A stretch of DNA of 64,000 nucleotides from Labrys miyagiensis (lineage in GTDB: Bacteria; Pseudomonadota; Alphaproteobacteria; Rhizobiales; Labraceae). The notes below the pieces were generated by a model, which was not told the DNA's origin, ran no database searches, and saw only the letters and a list, made by a program, of their open reading frames with translations. The position numbers and the translations under genes are program-made. The stretch spans positions 1 through 64,000 of the forward strand of contig NZ_BSPC01000009.1 in the NCBI RefSeq assembly GCF_030160835.1, written 5' to 3'. Below, piece by piece: positions 7,089-15,137 of this stretch (the stretch's first letter is position 1; every line of letters begins with the position of its first letter).

Positions 7089-7405
7089 TGCTGAACTTTC
7101 CTCACACGCATCGTCACATCGACTTCGACGCCGTCAACGCTGCCGCACGTGCCTGCCTGCCTGCACTCTGTGCACGCTGGCTTCCCGGCGGCAAGCGGCA
7201 TGGGCGCGAGTATTTCGCGCTCAACCCGCGCCGCTCCGATCGGGCGCCAGGCAGCTTTGCCGTCAACCTCGTGACGGGGAAATGGGCCGACTTCGCCAGC
7301 GGTGACCGCGGTGGTGACGTGATCAGCCTTGCCGCATTCGTATTCAATTTATCCCAGATCGAGGCCGCTCGTCGCGTTGCCGAGATGCTTGGAATTGAGG
7401 TTTAG
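7088..7405 (+). CDS. Primase-associated small protein (zinc-finger-like domain without Cys pairs)
   Basis: The 105-residue product contains CARWLPGGKRHGREYF, SFAVNLVTGKWADFASG and a closing DVISLAAFVF segment. This resembles the N-terminal CHC2-like domain of primases but lacks the usual zinc-binding Cys/His set. Proteins of this type precede DUF3987/Toprim primase-helicases in many elements and probably act with them. It starts in a TGATG overlap and the next gene begins 6 bases after its stop. Confidence 0.65.
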   Translation: MLNFPHTHRHIDFDAVNAAARACLPALCARWLPGGKRHGREYFALNPRRSDRAPGSFAVNLVTGKWADFASGDRGGDVISLAAFVFNLSQIEAARRVAEMLGIEV

Positions 7406-7410
7406 TCATC

Positions 7411-9615
7411 ATGGAAGCCCACTCTCACAATTCCGATCCATTTTCGCGGCTGGGGGATGACGAGGCTGCTGCAGGCGCCGTGCCGCCAGGCGATGGCTGG
7501 CAACCGCTCGTACCCGTGCCCGAGCACGCTGCAAAGTTGCCTCGCTCACTCGTCGATCGAGTGGCCCCGGCCGGCTTCTCGTTTGGTGCGATCTGGAAGT
7601 ACGTCACGGCCCACGGCGAGCGAGCTTTCTTCGTTGCGCGCTACGATAAGCCGGCTAATGGCGTACCTGCCGGTAAGCAAATTCGGCCATTCACCTATTG
7701 CAGGGACCAGGCCGGGCAGGAGGACTGGCGCGCTAAGGCGATGCCTTCAGGCAGGCCGCTCTATGCATTGGATAAGTTGGCAGCCCGGCCCGACGCTCCG
7801 GTGCTTGTCGTCGAGGGCGAGAAGGCTGCGGACGCTGCCGCACTACTTTTCACTGATTACGTGGTGACAACGTCGAGCAGCGGCTCGAAGGCAGCAGGCA
7901 AGACAGACTGGACCGCTCTCCGAGGTCGCAAGGTGACGATCTGGCCGGACAACGATGCTGCCGGCCTCGCGTATGCTGCAGATGTCGCCGGCCTCCTTCA
8001 TCAGGCCGACGTCGCGAGTGTCGGAACCGTCCCGGTTCCTCAATCCTGGCCGGTTGGCTGGGATCTAGCAGACGAGCTTCCCGCAGGTGTCGACCTATCG
8101 AAGCTAACGGAGCTAATGGCCCTATCGGCACAGCAGGAGCCGGAATTCGGGAGCTGGGAAAATCCAGATCTAAGCCTGCTCGGGACAGGTCGGCGCCCTG
8201 CTCCAGGCTTTCCAGTGGAGTTGCTGAACGGCTGGGGCGAGTGGGTTGAAAAGCGGGCCGCAGCTTGTTCGGCTCCCTTGGACTACGTCGCCATTTCGCT
8301 GCTCGCCAGTGCTGGGGCGGCTATCGGAAACGTGCGGTGGCCAATGGCCGGCGCCAATTGGTTCGAGCCGCCCCTCCTTTGGTGCGGACTGGTGGGCTCG
8401 CCGTCTTCCGGCAAGTCTCCTTCTATGGATGCGGCCTTTGCCCTGGTACACCATGCCGAGGAGCAGATGGCTGCCGGCTACGACGATGAGCGCCGCGACT
8501 ATGAGACGAAGCGCCAGACCGCCAAGGCCACGCGAGAAGCGTGGGAGGCCGAAGTCAAAGCCTCGGTAAAGGCTGGCGAAAATCCGCGCCAGATGCCCGC
8601 CGAGGCCGCGATCCCTGACATGCCTCCTCGTCCGCGTGTTCGCGTCGCTGATGCCACGATCGAAGCCATCGCGAAGCTGGCCTCATCGTTGCCGCGCGGG
8701 CTGCTACTCGTTCGGGACGAGCTGTCGGGCTGGTTTGGGGCCTTCGACAAATACGGTGGCGGGGGTGCCGATCGTGCCTTCGCTATCGAGATGTATGGTG
8801 GTCGCGCCTATGTTGTCGACCGTGTGAAGAATGCGGAACCAATCCGCATTCCTCATCTGTCGATCGGCATCCTTGGCGGTGTCCAGCCCGACAAGCTCGC
8901 GGACATGCTCTCCGGGCCTGATGATGGCCTAGTTGCTCGCATGCTGTGGGCCTGGCCGGAACAGCTCCCCGACTTCTCGCTGCTTCGCGAACTGCACTCC
9001 GACCACAAGGCGAACTCAGCCTTTGCCCGGCTCGTAGAACTGCCGATGAGCGCGGATCAGTTCGGCAACCCCGAGCCCAAACATATCCAGCTCACCAGCG
9101 AGGCCGAGGACTTTCTGGAGCAGTACGCGCGCTCTGTCGCGATACGAGCCCACCAGGCAACAGGTGTCATGGCCGGTGCTCTCGGCAAGGCTCGAGGTCA
9201 CGTTCTGAGGCTTGCTGCCGTGCTTGAATATCTGTGGTGGTGCATCCAGCCGAACGACAGAGAGCCGGACAAGATCAGCGCTGACGCCGTGCTGGCAGCA
9301 AGCGGAATCGTCGACGGCTATTTCCTGCCGATGGCCGAGCGCGTTTTCGGGGATGCCTCCATACCGCTCAATGACCGACTCGCCATGGTGTTGATCAGAA
9401 GGCTGCGCGACGCTGGGGGGCTTACGTTCAACTCGCGCGACCTCCGTCTATCTAAAGGTGGTCCACTGAGAGATGCGTCAGCGATGGAAGTGGCGTGCTC
9501 CGCACTTGTGGAATCCGGCGTCATTCGCCCCGCGCCCGACCGTGAGGGCGGCACAAAAGGACGCTCTTCGAAGAGGTTTGAAGTGAACGGCCGCCTGTTC
9601 AGGAAAGCGGCATGA
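7411..9615 (+). CDS. Toprim/DUF3987 primase-helicase-like replication protein
   Basis: The 734-residue protein is the probable replication protein of the element. Around residues 130-190 is a Toprim-like fold (LVVEGEKAADAA, later TIWPDNDAAG), as in bacteriophage-type primases. From about residue 320 is a DUF3987 ATPase-like domain with the P-loop variant GSPSSGKSP and a following acidic helical region. Such proteins open and prime DNA for element replication in the cytoplasm. It closes the coupled series of small genes starting at 5878. The length is normal for the family and no frame damage is seen. Confidence 0.85.
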   Translation: MEAHSHNSDPFSRLGDDEAAAGAVPPGDGWQPLVPVPEHAAKLPRSLVDRVAPAGFSFGAIWKYVTAHGERAFFVARYDKPANGVPAGKQIRPFTYCRDQAGQEDWRAKAMPSGRPLYALDKLAARPDAPVLVVEGEKAADAAALLFTDYVVTTSSSGSKAAGKTDWTALRGRKVTIWPDNDAAGLAYAADVAGLLHQADVASVGTVPVPQSWPVGWDLADELPAGVDLSKLTELMALSAQQEPEFGSWENPDLSLLGTGRRPAPGFPVELLNGWGEWVEKRAAACSAPLDYVAISLLASAGAAIGNVRWPMAGANWFEPPLLWCGLVGSPSSGKSPSMDAAFALVHHAEEQMAAGYDDERRDYETKRQTAKATREAWEAEVKASVKAGENPRQMPAEAAIPDMPPRPRVRVADATIEAIAKLASSLPRGLLLVRDELSGWFGAFDKYGGGGADRAFAIEMYGGRAYVVDRVKNAEPIRIPHLSIGILGGVQPDKLADMLSGPDDGLVARMLWAWPEQLPDFSLLRELHSDHKANSAFARLVELPMSADQFGNPEPKHIQLTSEAEDFLEQYARSVAIRAHQATGVMAGALGKARGHVLRLAAVLEYLWWCIQPNDREPDKISADAVLAASGIVDGYFLPMAERVFGDASIPLNDRLAMVLIRRLRDAGGLTFNSRDLRLSKGGPLRDASAMEVACSALVESGVIRPAPDREGGTKGRSSKRFEVNGRLFRKAA
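8104..8119 (+). repeat. 16-bp inverted copy of the 9644-9659 motif
   Basis: CTAACGGAGCTAATGG lies inside the primase gene. It is the exact reverse complement of 9644-9659, just after that gene's stop. It may be chance, a shared protein-binding site or an element of replication control. Confidence 0.5.
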
Positions 9616-9632
9616 GAAATCTATAGGTGCCA

Positions 9633-9702
9633 GTCCGTTAGCTCCATTAGCTCCGTTAGGTGGCAGTGCAGCGACCTATGGAGGCTAACGGAGCAAACGG
9701 AC
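9633..9702. promoter_or_regulatory. 70-base nested inverted repeat after the primase gene
   Basis: GCTCCGTTAG (9650-9659) pairs with CTAACGGAGC (9685-9694), and an outer GTCCGT (9633-9638) pairs with ACGGAC (9697-9702). The structure fills the gap between the primase gene and the gene at 9721. It could be an origin, a protein site or an RNA hairpin; no T-run follows. Confidence 0.5.
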
Positions 9703-9720
9703 CAAGGGTTGGAGATTTAC

Positions 9721-10167
9721 ATGAGCGAATGGCTTGCCTTGGCGCTGAACCGCGTCGCAACCAAAACGCGGGATATCGAGGTCCACGACGACCTGATAGA
9801 GTCGGCGCCAATCGTAACGACTGTCGCAAAAGTCATGTCGTTCCAGCCACCATACCGCGGCCCGTACGCCGAGGCCCTCGCCGCTCTTGAGGCTGCCAAT
9901 CCGACGGATGATGAGCACCGCTGGGAGCAGGCAAAGGCCGACGCTCGCGCCTTCCTCGACCAATGGGCGGAAGAGGTTTTCCTGCTCGGCTGGGCCGACC
10001 TCGATCTGTTCGGCCTGCATCCCACTCACCCGCTCGCCCGACACGACGTCATGGGTTTGCTGTGGCTGCTGCGCGGCCGATCGGTCGTCGGGATCGAGGC
10101 ACAGCGCGCCAGACTGTCGAACGGCGGCAGCTTCTATCGCGGCCATTGGCCGGCATTCGTCAATTGA
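9721..10167 (+). CDS. Hypothetical protein downstream of the primase
   Basis: GGAG at about 9713 sets the ATG at 9721 (an in-frame TTG at 9709 would add 4 residues). The 148-residue soluble protein has a Trp- and Leu-rich C-terminal half (FLDQWAEEVFLLGWADLDLF, HDVMGLLWLLRG) ending in SFYRGHWPAFVN. Proteins with this kind of tail occur in phage and element replication clusters, but no defined function is known to me. Confidence 0.65.
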   Translation: MSEWLALALNRVATKTRDIEVHDDLIESAPIVTTVAKVMSFQPPYRGPYAEALAALEAANPTDDEHRWEQAKADARAFLDQWAEEVFLLGWADLDLFGLHPTHPLARHDVMGLLWLLRGRSVVGIEAQRARLSNGGSFYRGHWPAFVN

Positions 10168-10176
10168 GGATTTAGC

Positions 10177-10380
10177 ATGGAAAATCCCTTCATTACCGCC
10201 GTGCGCGACCTGGTTGGCGAGCTCAACCGAGAGAGCGCGTCCGGCCTCACCACCCGCAAGGCGCTCATCGCACTCGACCGCGTTCAGCAGCTTCTCGAAG
10301 CGATGCCGCTCGACGCCGTAGCGCCGCCCGCGCAGCTCTCGCCGGTCGAACAATCAAAGATGCCAATCAACTCACTTTAG
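10177..10380 (+). CDS. Small helical protein, hypothetical
   Basis: GAGGA precedes the ATG at 10177, 10 bases after the previous stop. The 67-residue product is mostly one amphipathic helical region (VRDLVGELNRESAS, then ALIALDRVQQLLEAM) with a Pro-rich tail. No family recognised; probably co-transcribed with its neighbours. Confidence 0.6.
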   Translation: MENPFITAVRDLVGELNRESASGLTTRKALIALDRVQQLLEAMPLDAVAPPAQLSPVEQSKMPINSL

Positions 10381-10418
10381 GTTAATCTGCAGCTAGAAAA
10401 TACAAGGCGCATACAGTC

Positions 10419-10826
10419 ATGACCTTCAAACCCGGCCAGTCCGGCAACCCCGCTGGAAAGCCTCCAGGATCCCGCCACAAGGCCACCTTGGCGGCCGAAG
10501 CGCTGCTGGACGGCGAGGCGGAGGGCTTGACGCGCAAGGCCGTGGAAATGGCCCTGGCGGGCGATAGTGTGGCGCTGCGCCTCTGCCTGGATAGGATCGT
10601 GCCGCCTCGCAAGGATCGGCCCGTCAGCTTCGCCCTACCCGAAATGAGGACGGCCGCGGACGCCGTGAGCGCCATGGGCGCCGTGGCCAATGCCGTGGCC
10701 GGCGGCGAGTTGACACCAGGCGAGGCAGCCGAGTTCGCCAAACTGATCGACACATTCACCCATGCACTCGAAACGCTCGAATTCGACGAGCGCCTGCGCA
10801 AGCTCGAGGAGAAAGCCACGCCATGA
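10419..10826 (+). CDS. DUF5681 protein
   Basis: The N-terminus FKPGQSGNPAGKPPGSRHKA is the signature of DUF5681, a family of small phage and element proteins often found near terminase or packaging genes. The rest of the 135 residues is helical, with the segment IVPPRKDRPVSFALP typical of the family. Its function is unproven; the location has led to guesses of a DNA-packaging role. No terminase follows here. Its stop overlaps the next start (ATGA). Confidence 0.8.
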   Translation: MTFKPGQSGNPAGKPPGSRHKATLAAEALLDGEAEGLTRKAVEMALAGDSVALRLCLDRIVPPRKDRPVSFALPEMRTAADAVSAMGAVANAVAGGELTPGEAAEFAKLIDTFTHALETLEFDERLRKLEEKATP

Positions 10827-11185
10827 ACCGCAACCTTGCATCACGCCTTGAGAAGCTCGAAGGGACGCGCAAGGACAGTGGCCGGGTCATCGTCATTGAG
10901 TGCGACGAGAGAGGGACTCAGGACGGCGCCAAGGCCTTCTTCGAGGAGACGACGGGATCGGTAGTCGAGCAGAAGGATTTCATCATGCTGGAGCGGCGCT
11001 CGCAGAAGGGCACCGACGCCGCCGCCGAAGCATCGTCACAGATCTATGCAGTCGTGGGTATCTTCGACGGGGCAGAGTTCTGGGCTGAGATTTTTCGAAT
11101 GATCGACGGCAAGTCGCGAGGCTTACCCAAGCCACGGGAAACGCGAGTGTCTGTCTGGGAGGCCCACAATGCCCAGATCAATTGA
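10823..11185 (+). CDS. Small element protein, paralogue A
   Basis: The 120-residue product shares a common plan with the next gene's product: a start of the type RLEKLEG, a strand ending in a small-residue run, then GAKAFFEETTGS, EQKDFIMLERR and a C-terminal DGKSRGLP. It is soluble with no signal. The family is unknown. The overlap with DUF5681 and with its own paralogue indicates a coupled operon. Confidence 0.65.
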   Translation: MNRNLASRLEKLEGTRKDSGRVIVIECDERGTQDGAKAFFEETTGSVVEQKDFIMLERRSQKGTDAAAEASSQIYAVVGIFDGAEFWAEIFRMIDGKSRGLPKPRETRVSVWEAHNAQIN

Positions 11186-11495
11186 TCTCAGGCTGCAGCG
11201 ACTTGAAGGCGCCGCGAATGATAGCGGCGGACTGGTCATCATGTCCTGCCGCCATGGCGGCACTCACGAGGGCGCAAAAGCCTTCTTCGAGGAGACCGTG
11301 GGTTGCCCTATTGAACAGAAAGGCAGCCTCGTGCTGGAAAGGCCTCGATGCGGGACGCCAATCGCAGAGGCCGAACCAGGGCTACCGCCCTATGAGATCA
11401 GGGCCATCATGAGCGGCGCTGAGCTGGGTCAGCTTATACGGGCGGTGAATGGGAAAACGCGGGGGCTGCCGGCGACTATTCGCCGTGATGTCTAA
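11169..11495 (+). CDS. Small element protein, paralogue B
   Basis: The 108-residue product is a tandem duplicate of the previous protein. It keeps the LRLQRLEGA start, GAKAFFEETVG, EQKGSLVLERP and the VNGKTRGLP ending, with lower identity between these blocks. It begins 17 bases inside the previous gene. Divergence between the copies means the duplication is not recent. Confidence 0.65.
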   Translation: MPRSIDLRLQRLEGAANDSGGLVIMSCRHGGTHEGAKAFFEETVGCPIEQKGSLVLERPRCGTPIAEAEPGLPPYEIRAIMSGAELGQLIRAVNGKTRGLPATIRRDV

Positions 11496-11583
11496 TCAGC
11501 GTGAGCGGGAGGGCCGGATGACGACGGCTGGTCGCTCGGTGACGGAAACGGCGGAGACCAACTTCAAGACGGCCAGGGCCTGA
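11488..11583 (+). CDS. 31-residue coupled mini-ORF, doubtful
   Basis: The ATG at 11488 overlaps the previous stop at 11493-11495. The product is polar and rich in Thr, Arg and Glu. Overlap is the only support, and the frame lacks a ribosome binding site of its own. Confidence 0.3.
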   Translation: MSNQREREGRMTTAGRSVTETAETNFKTARA

Positions 11584-11742
11584 GGTGAGGCGCTCAAGGC
11601 GGCTGTCGCCTGCCTGATTTGAGGTAGTCACGACGAGTAAAAATGCAAGGGCTAGGACAATGAGCGAGCGTTTATACGCCGATCTCTTCGGCGCTATGGC
11701 TATTGATTCGAGCGTAACTGCTGCTGAAGCTCTAACGCGCCT

Positions 11743-12000
11743 TCAATTTGCCAAGGAGCCAAACGGAATGTCGAAAACTCGGGCAATCAACATCAAGGAA
11801 AGATTTCGCATTTCTTCCATTTTCTCAGAAGAAAACTTCGTACGGATGCTGACAGCCGCATCAAGTGCTATTCGCCGCTTTGCACCTTGATCCATCTTTT
11901 CAAGTGCATTGGCCGTTGCCACTATCGAGACGCTCAGGACCTCGACCTGAGCCTGTAAGACGGCCACTTGCTCCCGAATATATTCGATTTGAACGGCCAT
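11743..12000 (-). CDS. Small coiled-coil-like protein
   Basis: A very strong ribosome binding site (AGGGGGGAAC) precedes the ATG at 12000. The 85-residue product starts with a heptad-like helix (IEYIREQVAVLQAQVEVLSV), followed by Ala-rich and basic segments. This suggests an oligomerising small protein. Orientation is opposite to the replication block. Family unknown. Confidence 0.6.
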   Translation of the reverse strand: MAVQIEYIREQVAVLQAQVEVLSVSIVATANALEKMDQGAKRRIALDAAVSIRTKFSSEKMEEMRNLSLMLIARVFDIPFGSLAN

Positions 12001-12176
12001 GGTTCCCCCCTGAGACCCCGGTCTGATCGCCGAGCGCCGTCAGCTAGGTACTTAGGCCGTGACTCTAACGTGAAGCCGTTGAGGCTTTCATGATGAAAGA
12101 GCAGCTAAAAAAACGCCCTAGCCGTACCCGGCTGGATCTCGCTGTATTTCGGTCTCACTTGAGCTGCAGGCTGCAA

Positions 12177-12228
12177 TGACGACCCGGCTGGAGCCGGTGC
12201 CGGAGTGGGATCCTTTTGAAGATTATTG
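12177..12228 (+). pseudogene. Possible tail end of a transposase gene
   Basis: A plus-strand frame open from about 12123 ends in RLEPVPEWDPFEDY and stops at 12228. The acidic, Trp-containing ending and its place before a transposition ATPase suggest the C-terminus of a Mu/TniA-like transposase whose body is deleted. This is inference from context; no catalytic motif remains. Confidence 0.2.
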
Positions 12229-12234
12229 ATGGGG

Positions 12235-12492
12235 CTACGCCAGAAAGGGCTTGTCCTTTCCGTTGATACAGTCGAAGCCCGCCAGAAGCTCCGTGGTCCA
12301 GTTCAGAAGCTCAAGCTCTTCGTTGACTTCTCCTTCGCAATTGTCTCGCACCTCCTGGTAGGCATCGCCGAGGCGTTTGAGAAAGCGCTCTTGAAATGTT
12401 GGATCAGACTCATTTAGCGTCTGGACAATGCACGCGGCCAAGACAGCAACGCCCCGTTTAGCGCGATGCAAGTCAGTTAATTTGGTTGCCAT
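12235..12492 (-). CDS. Small helical protein, hypothetical
   Basis: The start is placed at the internal ATG at 12492 (MATKLTDLHRAK), which has GGAG about 11 bases upstream; the frame itself opens at 12531. The 85-residue product is a helical, acidic soluble protein (SDPTFQERFLKRLGDAYQEV). It lies on the opposite strand between a possible transposase remnant and the transposition ATPase. Family unknown. Confidence 0.5.
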   Translation of the reverse strand: MATKLTDLHRAKRGVAVLAACIVQTLNESDPTFQERFLKRLGDAYQEVRDNCEGEVNEELELLNWTTELLAGFDCINGKDKPFLA

Positions 12493-12628
12493 TCCATGCG
12501 CTCCGTCGCCGTACACCGAGACAGGCCTCAATTTAGACCCTCGGCATGAACTTCAAAACCGGAAAAGTAGGCGTTGGAAGCTCGGCCGACCAGTCAAGTG
12601 GGCATGGACTGACTTAAAATAGGTATAA

Positions 12629-13513
12629 GTTGCACGCAGCACGCGATCGAAGGGCGACGGTCGCCTGATTGCCATCACCGGCCCGATCGGCATCGGCAAG
12701 ACTTCTTTCCTGCACCGCCTGCAGGACGAAATTGCCCGGGAAAAGAAGGTGATCGTGGCCGAAAGCCTGTCGGTCGACAAGTCGCGCACGACGGTGCCGA
12801 CGCTGATATCGGCCCTTTTCTATGACCTCTCCCGCGAGAAAGAGCCGAAGATCCCGACCCAGGGCGAAAAGCGTGAGCGAGAACTGCAGAAGCTGGTGGC
12901 TCGTGGCGGCAAACCGGTCGCCCTCTTCGTTGACGAAGCACATGACCTCCATGGCAAGACCCTGAACGGCCTCAAGCGATTGATGGAGGTCGTTGCGCGT
13001 GGCGGCGGAAAATTATCCGTCGTGCTCGTCGGCCACCCCAAGCTACGCAACGATTTGCGCCGGCCGATCATGGAAGAAATCGGAAACCGCACCGACGTGC
13101 TGCCCTTCGACGGGATTGGCGAAGACACGCGTGCCTATCTCGACTGGCTTCTGAAGGCCTGCACTGTTGAGGGGACGGACATCGATCAGATGATCGAGCC
13201 GGCTGCCCTCGATCTCCTGGCGACCCGCTTGAGCACGCCGCTGCAGATCGCCGAGCACCTCAGTCGTGCCTTCGAGGAGGGCTTCCGCCTCGGCGAAAAG
13301 CCTATCACGGCGGAAATCGTCACTGCGACCCTCGCTCCGGACTTCGATGCCCTGGAGCCGAAACTGACGCGGCAGGGCTATTCCGTGAAGGTCCTGGCTG
13401 ACCAGTTCAATGCCAAGCCGGCCGAAATCCGAAGGTTCCTGAGCGGCCAGCTCGACGCTGGTCGGGCTCATGAGCTTGCCGACGAAATGCGTGCCGCTGG
13501 GATTGCATTGTAA
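12629..13513 (+). pseudogene. 5'-truncated transposition AAA+ ATPase (TniB/MuB/ExeA-like)
   Basis: The frame is open from a stop at 12626 and begins in protein sequence without a start codon before the P-loop. Walker A is GPIGIGKTS (about 12680-12706), Walker B is LFVDEAHDL (about 12927-12953), then a sensor-like LVGHPKLR. A C-terminal winged-helix-like segment (VKVLADQFNAKPAEIRRFL) is typical of ATPases that activate DDE transposases. About 40-80 N-terminal residues of the family are missing, and an internal GTG at 12749 would lose the P-loop. The cognate transposase is absent. Confidence 0.7.
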
Positions 13514-13634
13514 CGTGGCATTCGCAACTCAGGGCGCGCGCCTAAGATCCCTTGCAAGGCAAATCTTTGACAATCGGATTCGTGAGATTTAGAGGTACGC
13601 TCCATGACTTCCAGTAGCGCGCCCATCTCCCGAC

Positions 13635-13766
13635 ATGACCACACCTGTCTTCAGGCTGTGGCGCTGCGCGCTTTTGGCGGGCGAGGTCTCCGCGTCCAGT
13701 CGTGACGTCCGGACCTTCAAAGTGTCCGGCAAACTGCTGGACGTAAAGCTGCCGCCATATCGCTAG
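13635..13766 (+). CDS. Short ORF before the aaRS-like gene, doubtful
   Basis: A 43-residue frame (TTPVFRLWRC to KLLDVKLPPYR) ends 24 bases before the GTG of the next gene. No ribosome binding site is seen. It may be a leader or a remnant. Confidence 0.25.
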   Translation: MTTPVFRLWRCALLAGEVSASSRDVRTFKVSGKLLDVKLPPYR

Positions 13767-13789
13767 GGTTGCCAGGGAGACAAGGCACC

Positions 13790-14539
13790 GTGCTCAATCT
13801 TTTCAACGTCAATTCGCTCGTCCACTGGGAAGAGCGCGAGATCAACATGCGCGACCACATGGTCCGTTTTTTTTCCGAGGAGGTACGAGGCTTCCTTCGA
13901 TCGGTAAACCCAGCTTGGGATTTCCGCAGGGTCGAGGCCCCAGCCCTAACGCCACGTTCGCTTGTCTCGAACGCCTACACGAATGCCGATATCTGGGTTC
14001 AAGAGCAGTTAGCCGAGACCGATGTGCCCCTCGTCCTACGGCCGGAAACAACGCCTTCTACCTACGTCTACATGCAGCACATTCTCGGCAATCATTCCAG
14101 AACACGCCTGCCGCTTTGCGTCTGGCAGGCAGGTCGCTCCTACCGACGCGAACAGGAGCAGCCGACCAAGCACCTGCGTCTCAAGGAGTTTTGGCAACTG
14201 GAGTTCCAGTGCGCATATACGGCTGACAGTGGGAACGACTATCACGCCATCGTACTGGAGCCTGTGCGCCGCATGATTGCTTCTCTCATCCACCTACCAA
14301 CCCGCATCGTACCGTCCGATCGGCTGCCGGCCTATTCTCAGATCACAGTCGATGTAGAGGTCGATAACGGCGACAAGTGGATGGAAGTATGCTCGATCTC
14401 CCGGCGCACCGATTTTCCAGATCGTTACAGGACGCAGCCCAAGAAGGGACAACCCGTAGAACACGATGTCCTCGTGCTCGAAATTGCCATCGGCCTTGAC
14501 CGCTGCGTCTACAATTGGGAGACAGCAAACCGTCAATAG
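13790..14539 (+). CDS. Stand-alone class II aminoacyl-tRNA-synthetase-like protein (GlyRS-type core)
   Basis: The product (249 residues from the GTG at 13790, with GGGAGA upstream; a TTG at 13769 is possible) matches the catalytic core of class IIa synthetases, closest in pattern to glycyl-tRNA synthetase. Motif 1-like sequence RRVEAPALTP is followed by RPETTPSTYVYMQHIL, motif 2 with VWQAGRSYRRE and LKEFWQLEF, and motif 3 EIAIGLDRCVY. It has no anticodon-binding domain and is about half the size of a normal GlyRS. It may aminoacylate an unusual acceptor, activate an amino acid for a small molecule, or act on tRNA. A hairpin follows the stop. Function beyond amino-acid activation is inference. 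Confidence 0.75.
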   Translation: MLNLFNVNSLVHWEEREINMRDHMVRFFSEEVRGFLRSVNPAWDFRRVEAPALTPRSLVSNAYTNADIWVQEQLAETDVPLVLRPETTPSTYVYMQHILGNHSRTRLPLCVWQAGRSYRREQEQPTKHLRLKEFWQLEFQCAYTADSGNDYHAIVLEPVRRMIASLIHLPTRIVPSDRLPAYSQITVDVEVDNGDKWMEVCSISRRTDFPDRYRTQPKKGQPVEHDVLVLEIAIGLDRCVYNWETANRQ

Positions 14540-14548
14540 ATCTCCGGA

Positions 14549-14572
14549 ACCGGCTCCCAAAAAAGGGCCGGT
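14549..14572 (+). terminator. Hairpin after the aaRS-like gene
   Basis: ACCGGCTCCC and GGGCCGGT form a stem around an A6 loop, starting 10 bases after the stop codon. No T-run follows, so its strength as a terminator is uncertain. Confidence 0.45.
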
Positions 14573-14666
14573 CTCCATGCAATGCTCGTACTGTCATAGG
14601 GTGATCGTGAAGCAGCCATGGCCAAATCCGCCTCTCTGCTTCACGCTGTGGCTACAGTCTCACGAC

Positions 14667-14750
14667 TGTGAGCCCGTCGCAAATAATTTGAGCCCGGTCT
14701 CGCTAAATGTGAGCCCGAGGCGGATTATGATCTCAGCTAATCTGAGCCAG
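14667..14750 (+). repeat. TGTGAGCCCG direct repeats, possible transposase-binding end
   Basis: TGTGAGCCCG (14667), TTTGAGCCCG (14687) and TGTGAGCCCG (14708) are spaced 20 and 21 bp, followed by the weaker TCTGAGCCAG (14741). Multiple spaced copies like this mark the ends of Mu-, Tn552- and Tn5053-like transposons, which also encode a TniB/MuB-type ATPase such as the one at 12629. The matching other end was not found. Confidence 0.45.
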
Positions 14751-15137
14751 AAATTGCGATGATCTCAAGCCCGAGCCCGGATGATCTCGATCCGCTACAA
14801 CTACTCCCCCAACGATCACGAGACCTCGCGCATTCTCAACCCACAGTTGATTGCGCCGTATCCCCTCCAAGGCGGAAGGCCAAAGACATGGCACCCTTCC
14901 AGCTCCCAGGTCCGAAAGCCTGATCTCAGCCTCGTAGACGGCATCGGGCTCAAGAGCCGAGCCATCATCGTCGAGTGGCTTACGGGCAAACGGGCAACGG
15001 ACGTTTGGGCATAGATCAGGCTGATTAAGGGTACAGCAGCCCCGAGCGTCAATGAGTTGCGTGCCAGATCTGTGCCCCGTTGATCGTGCTCGCCGCGTTG
15101 TGCACCGTACCTTACTTCATGTATAAAAATTGAAGCA

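Larger units (their letters stand above)
14540..15137. other. Gap with possible transposon end, no clear gene
   Basis: After the hairpin, the left half carries the TGTGAGCCCG repeat set (14667-14750). The right half has a 77-codon plus frame (14781-15014) and a 78-codon minus frame (14816-15052). Neither shows a ribosome binding site, motif or convincing composition, so neither is called. Confidence 0.4.

Noticed and set aside
11660-11890. 76-codon plus frame
   Set aside because: Overlaps the minus-strand coiled-coil gene, which has a far better ribosome binding site; its second half is antisense sequence.
14816-15052. 78-codon minus frame
   Set aside because: No ribosome binding site or protein-like composition.
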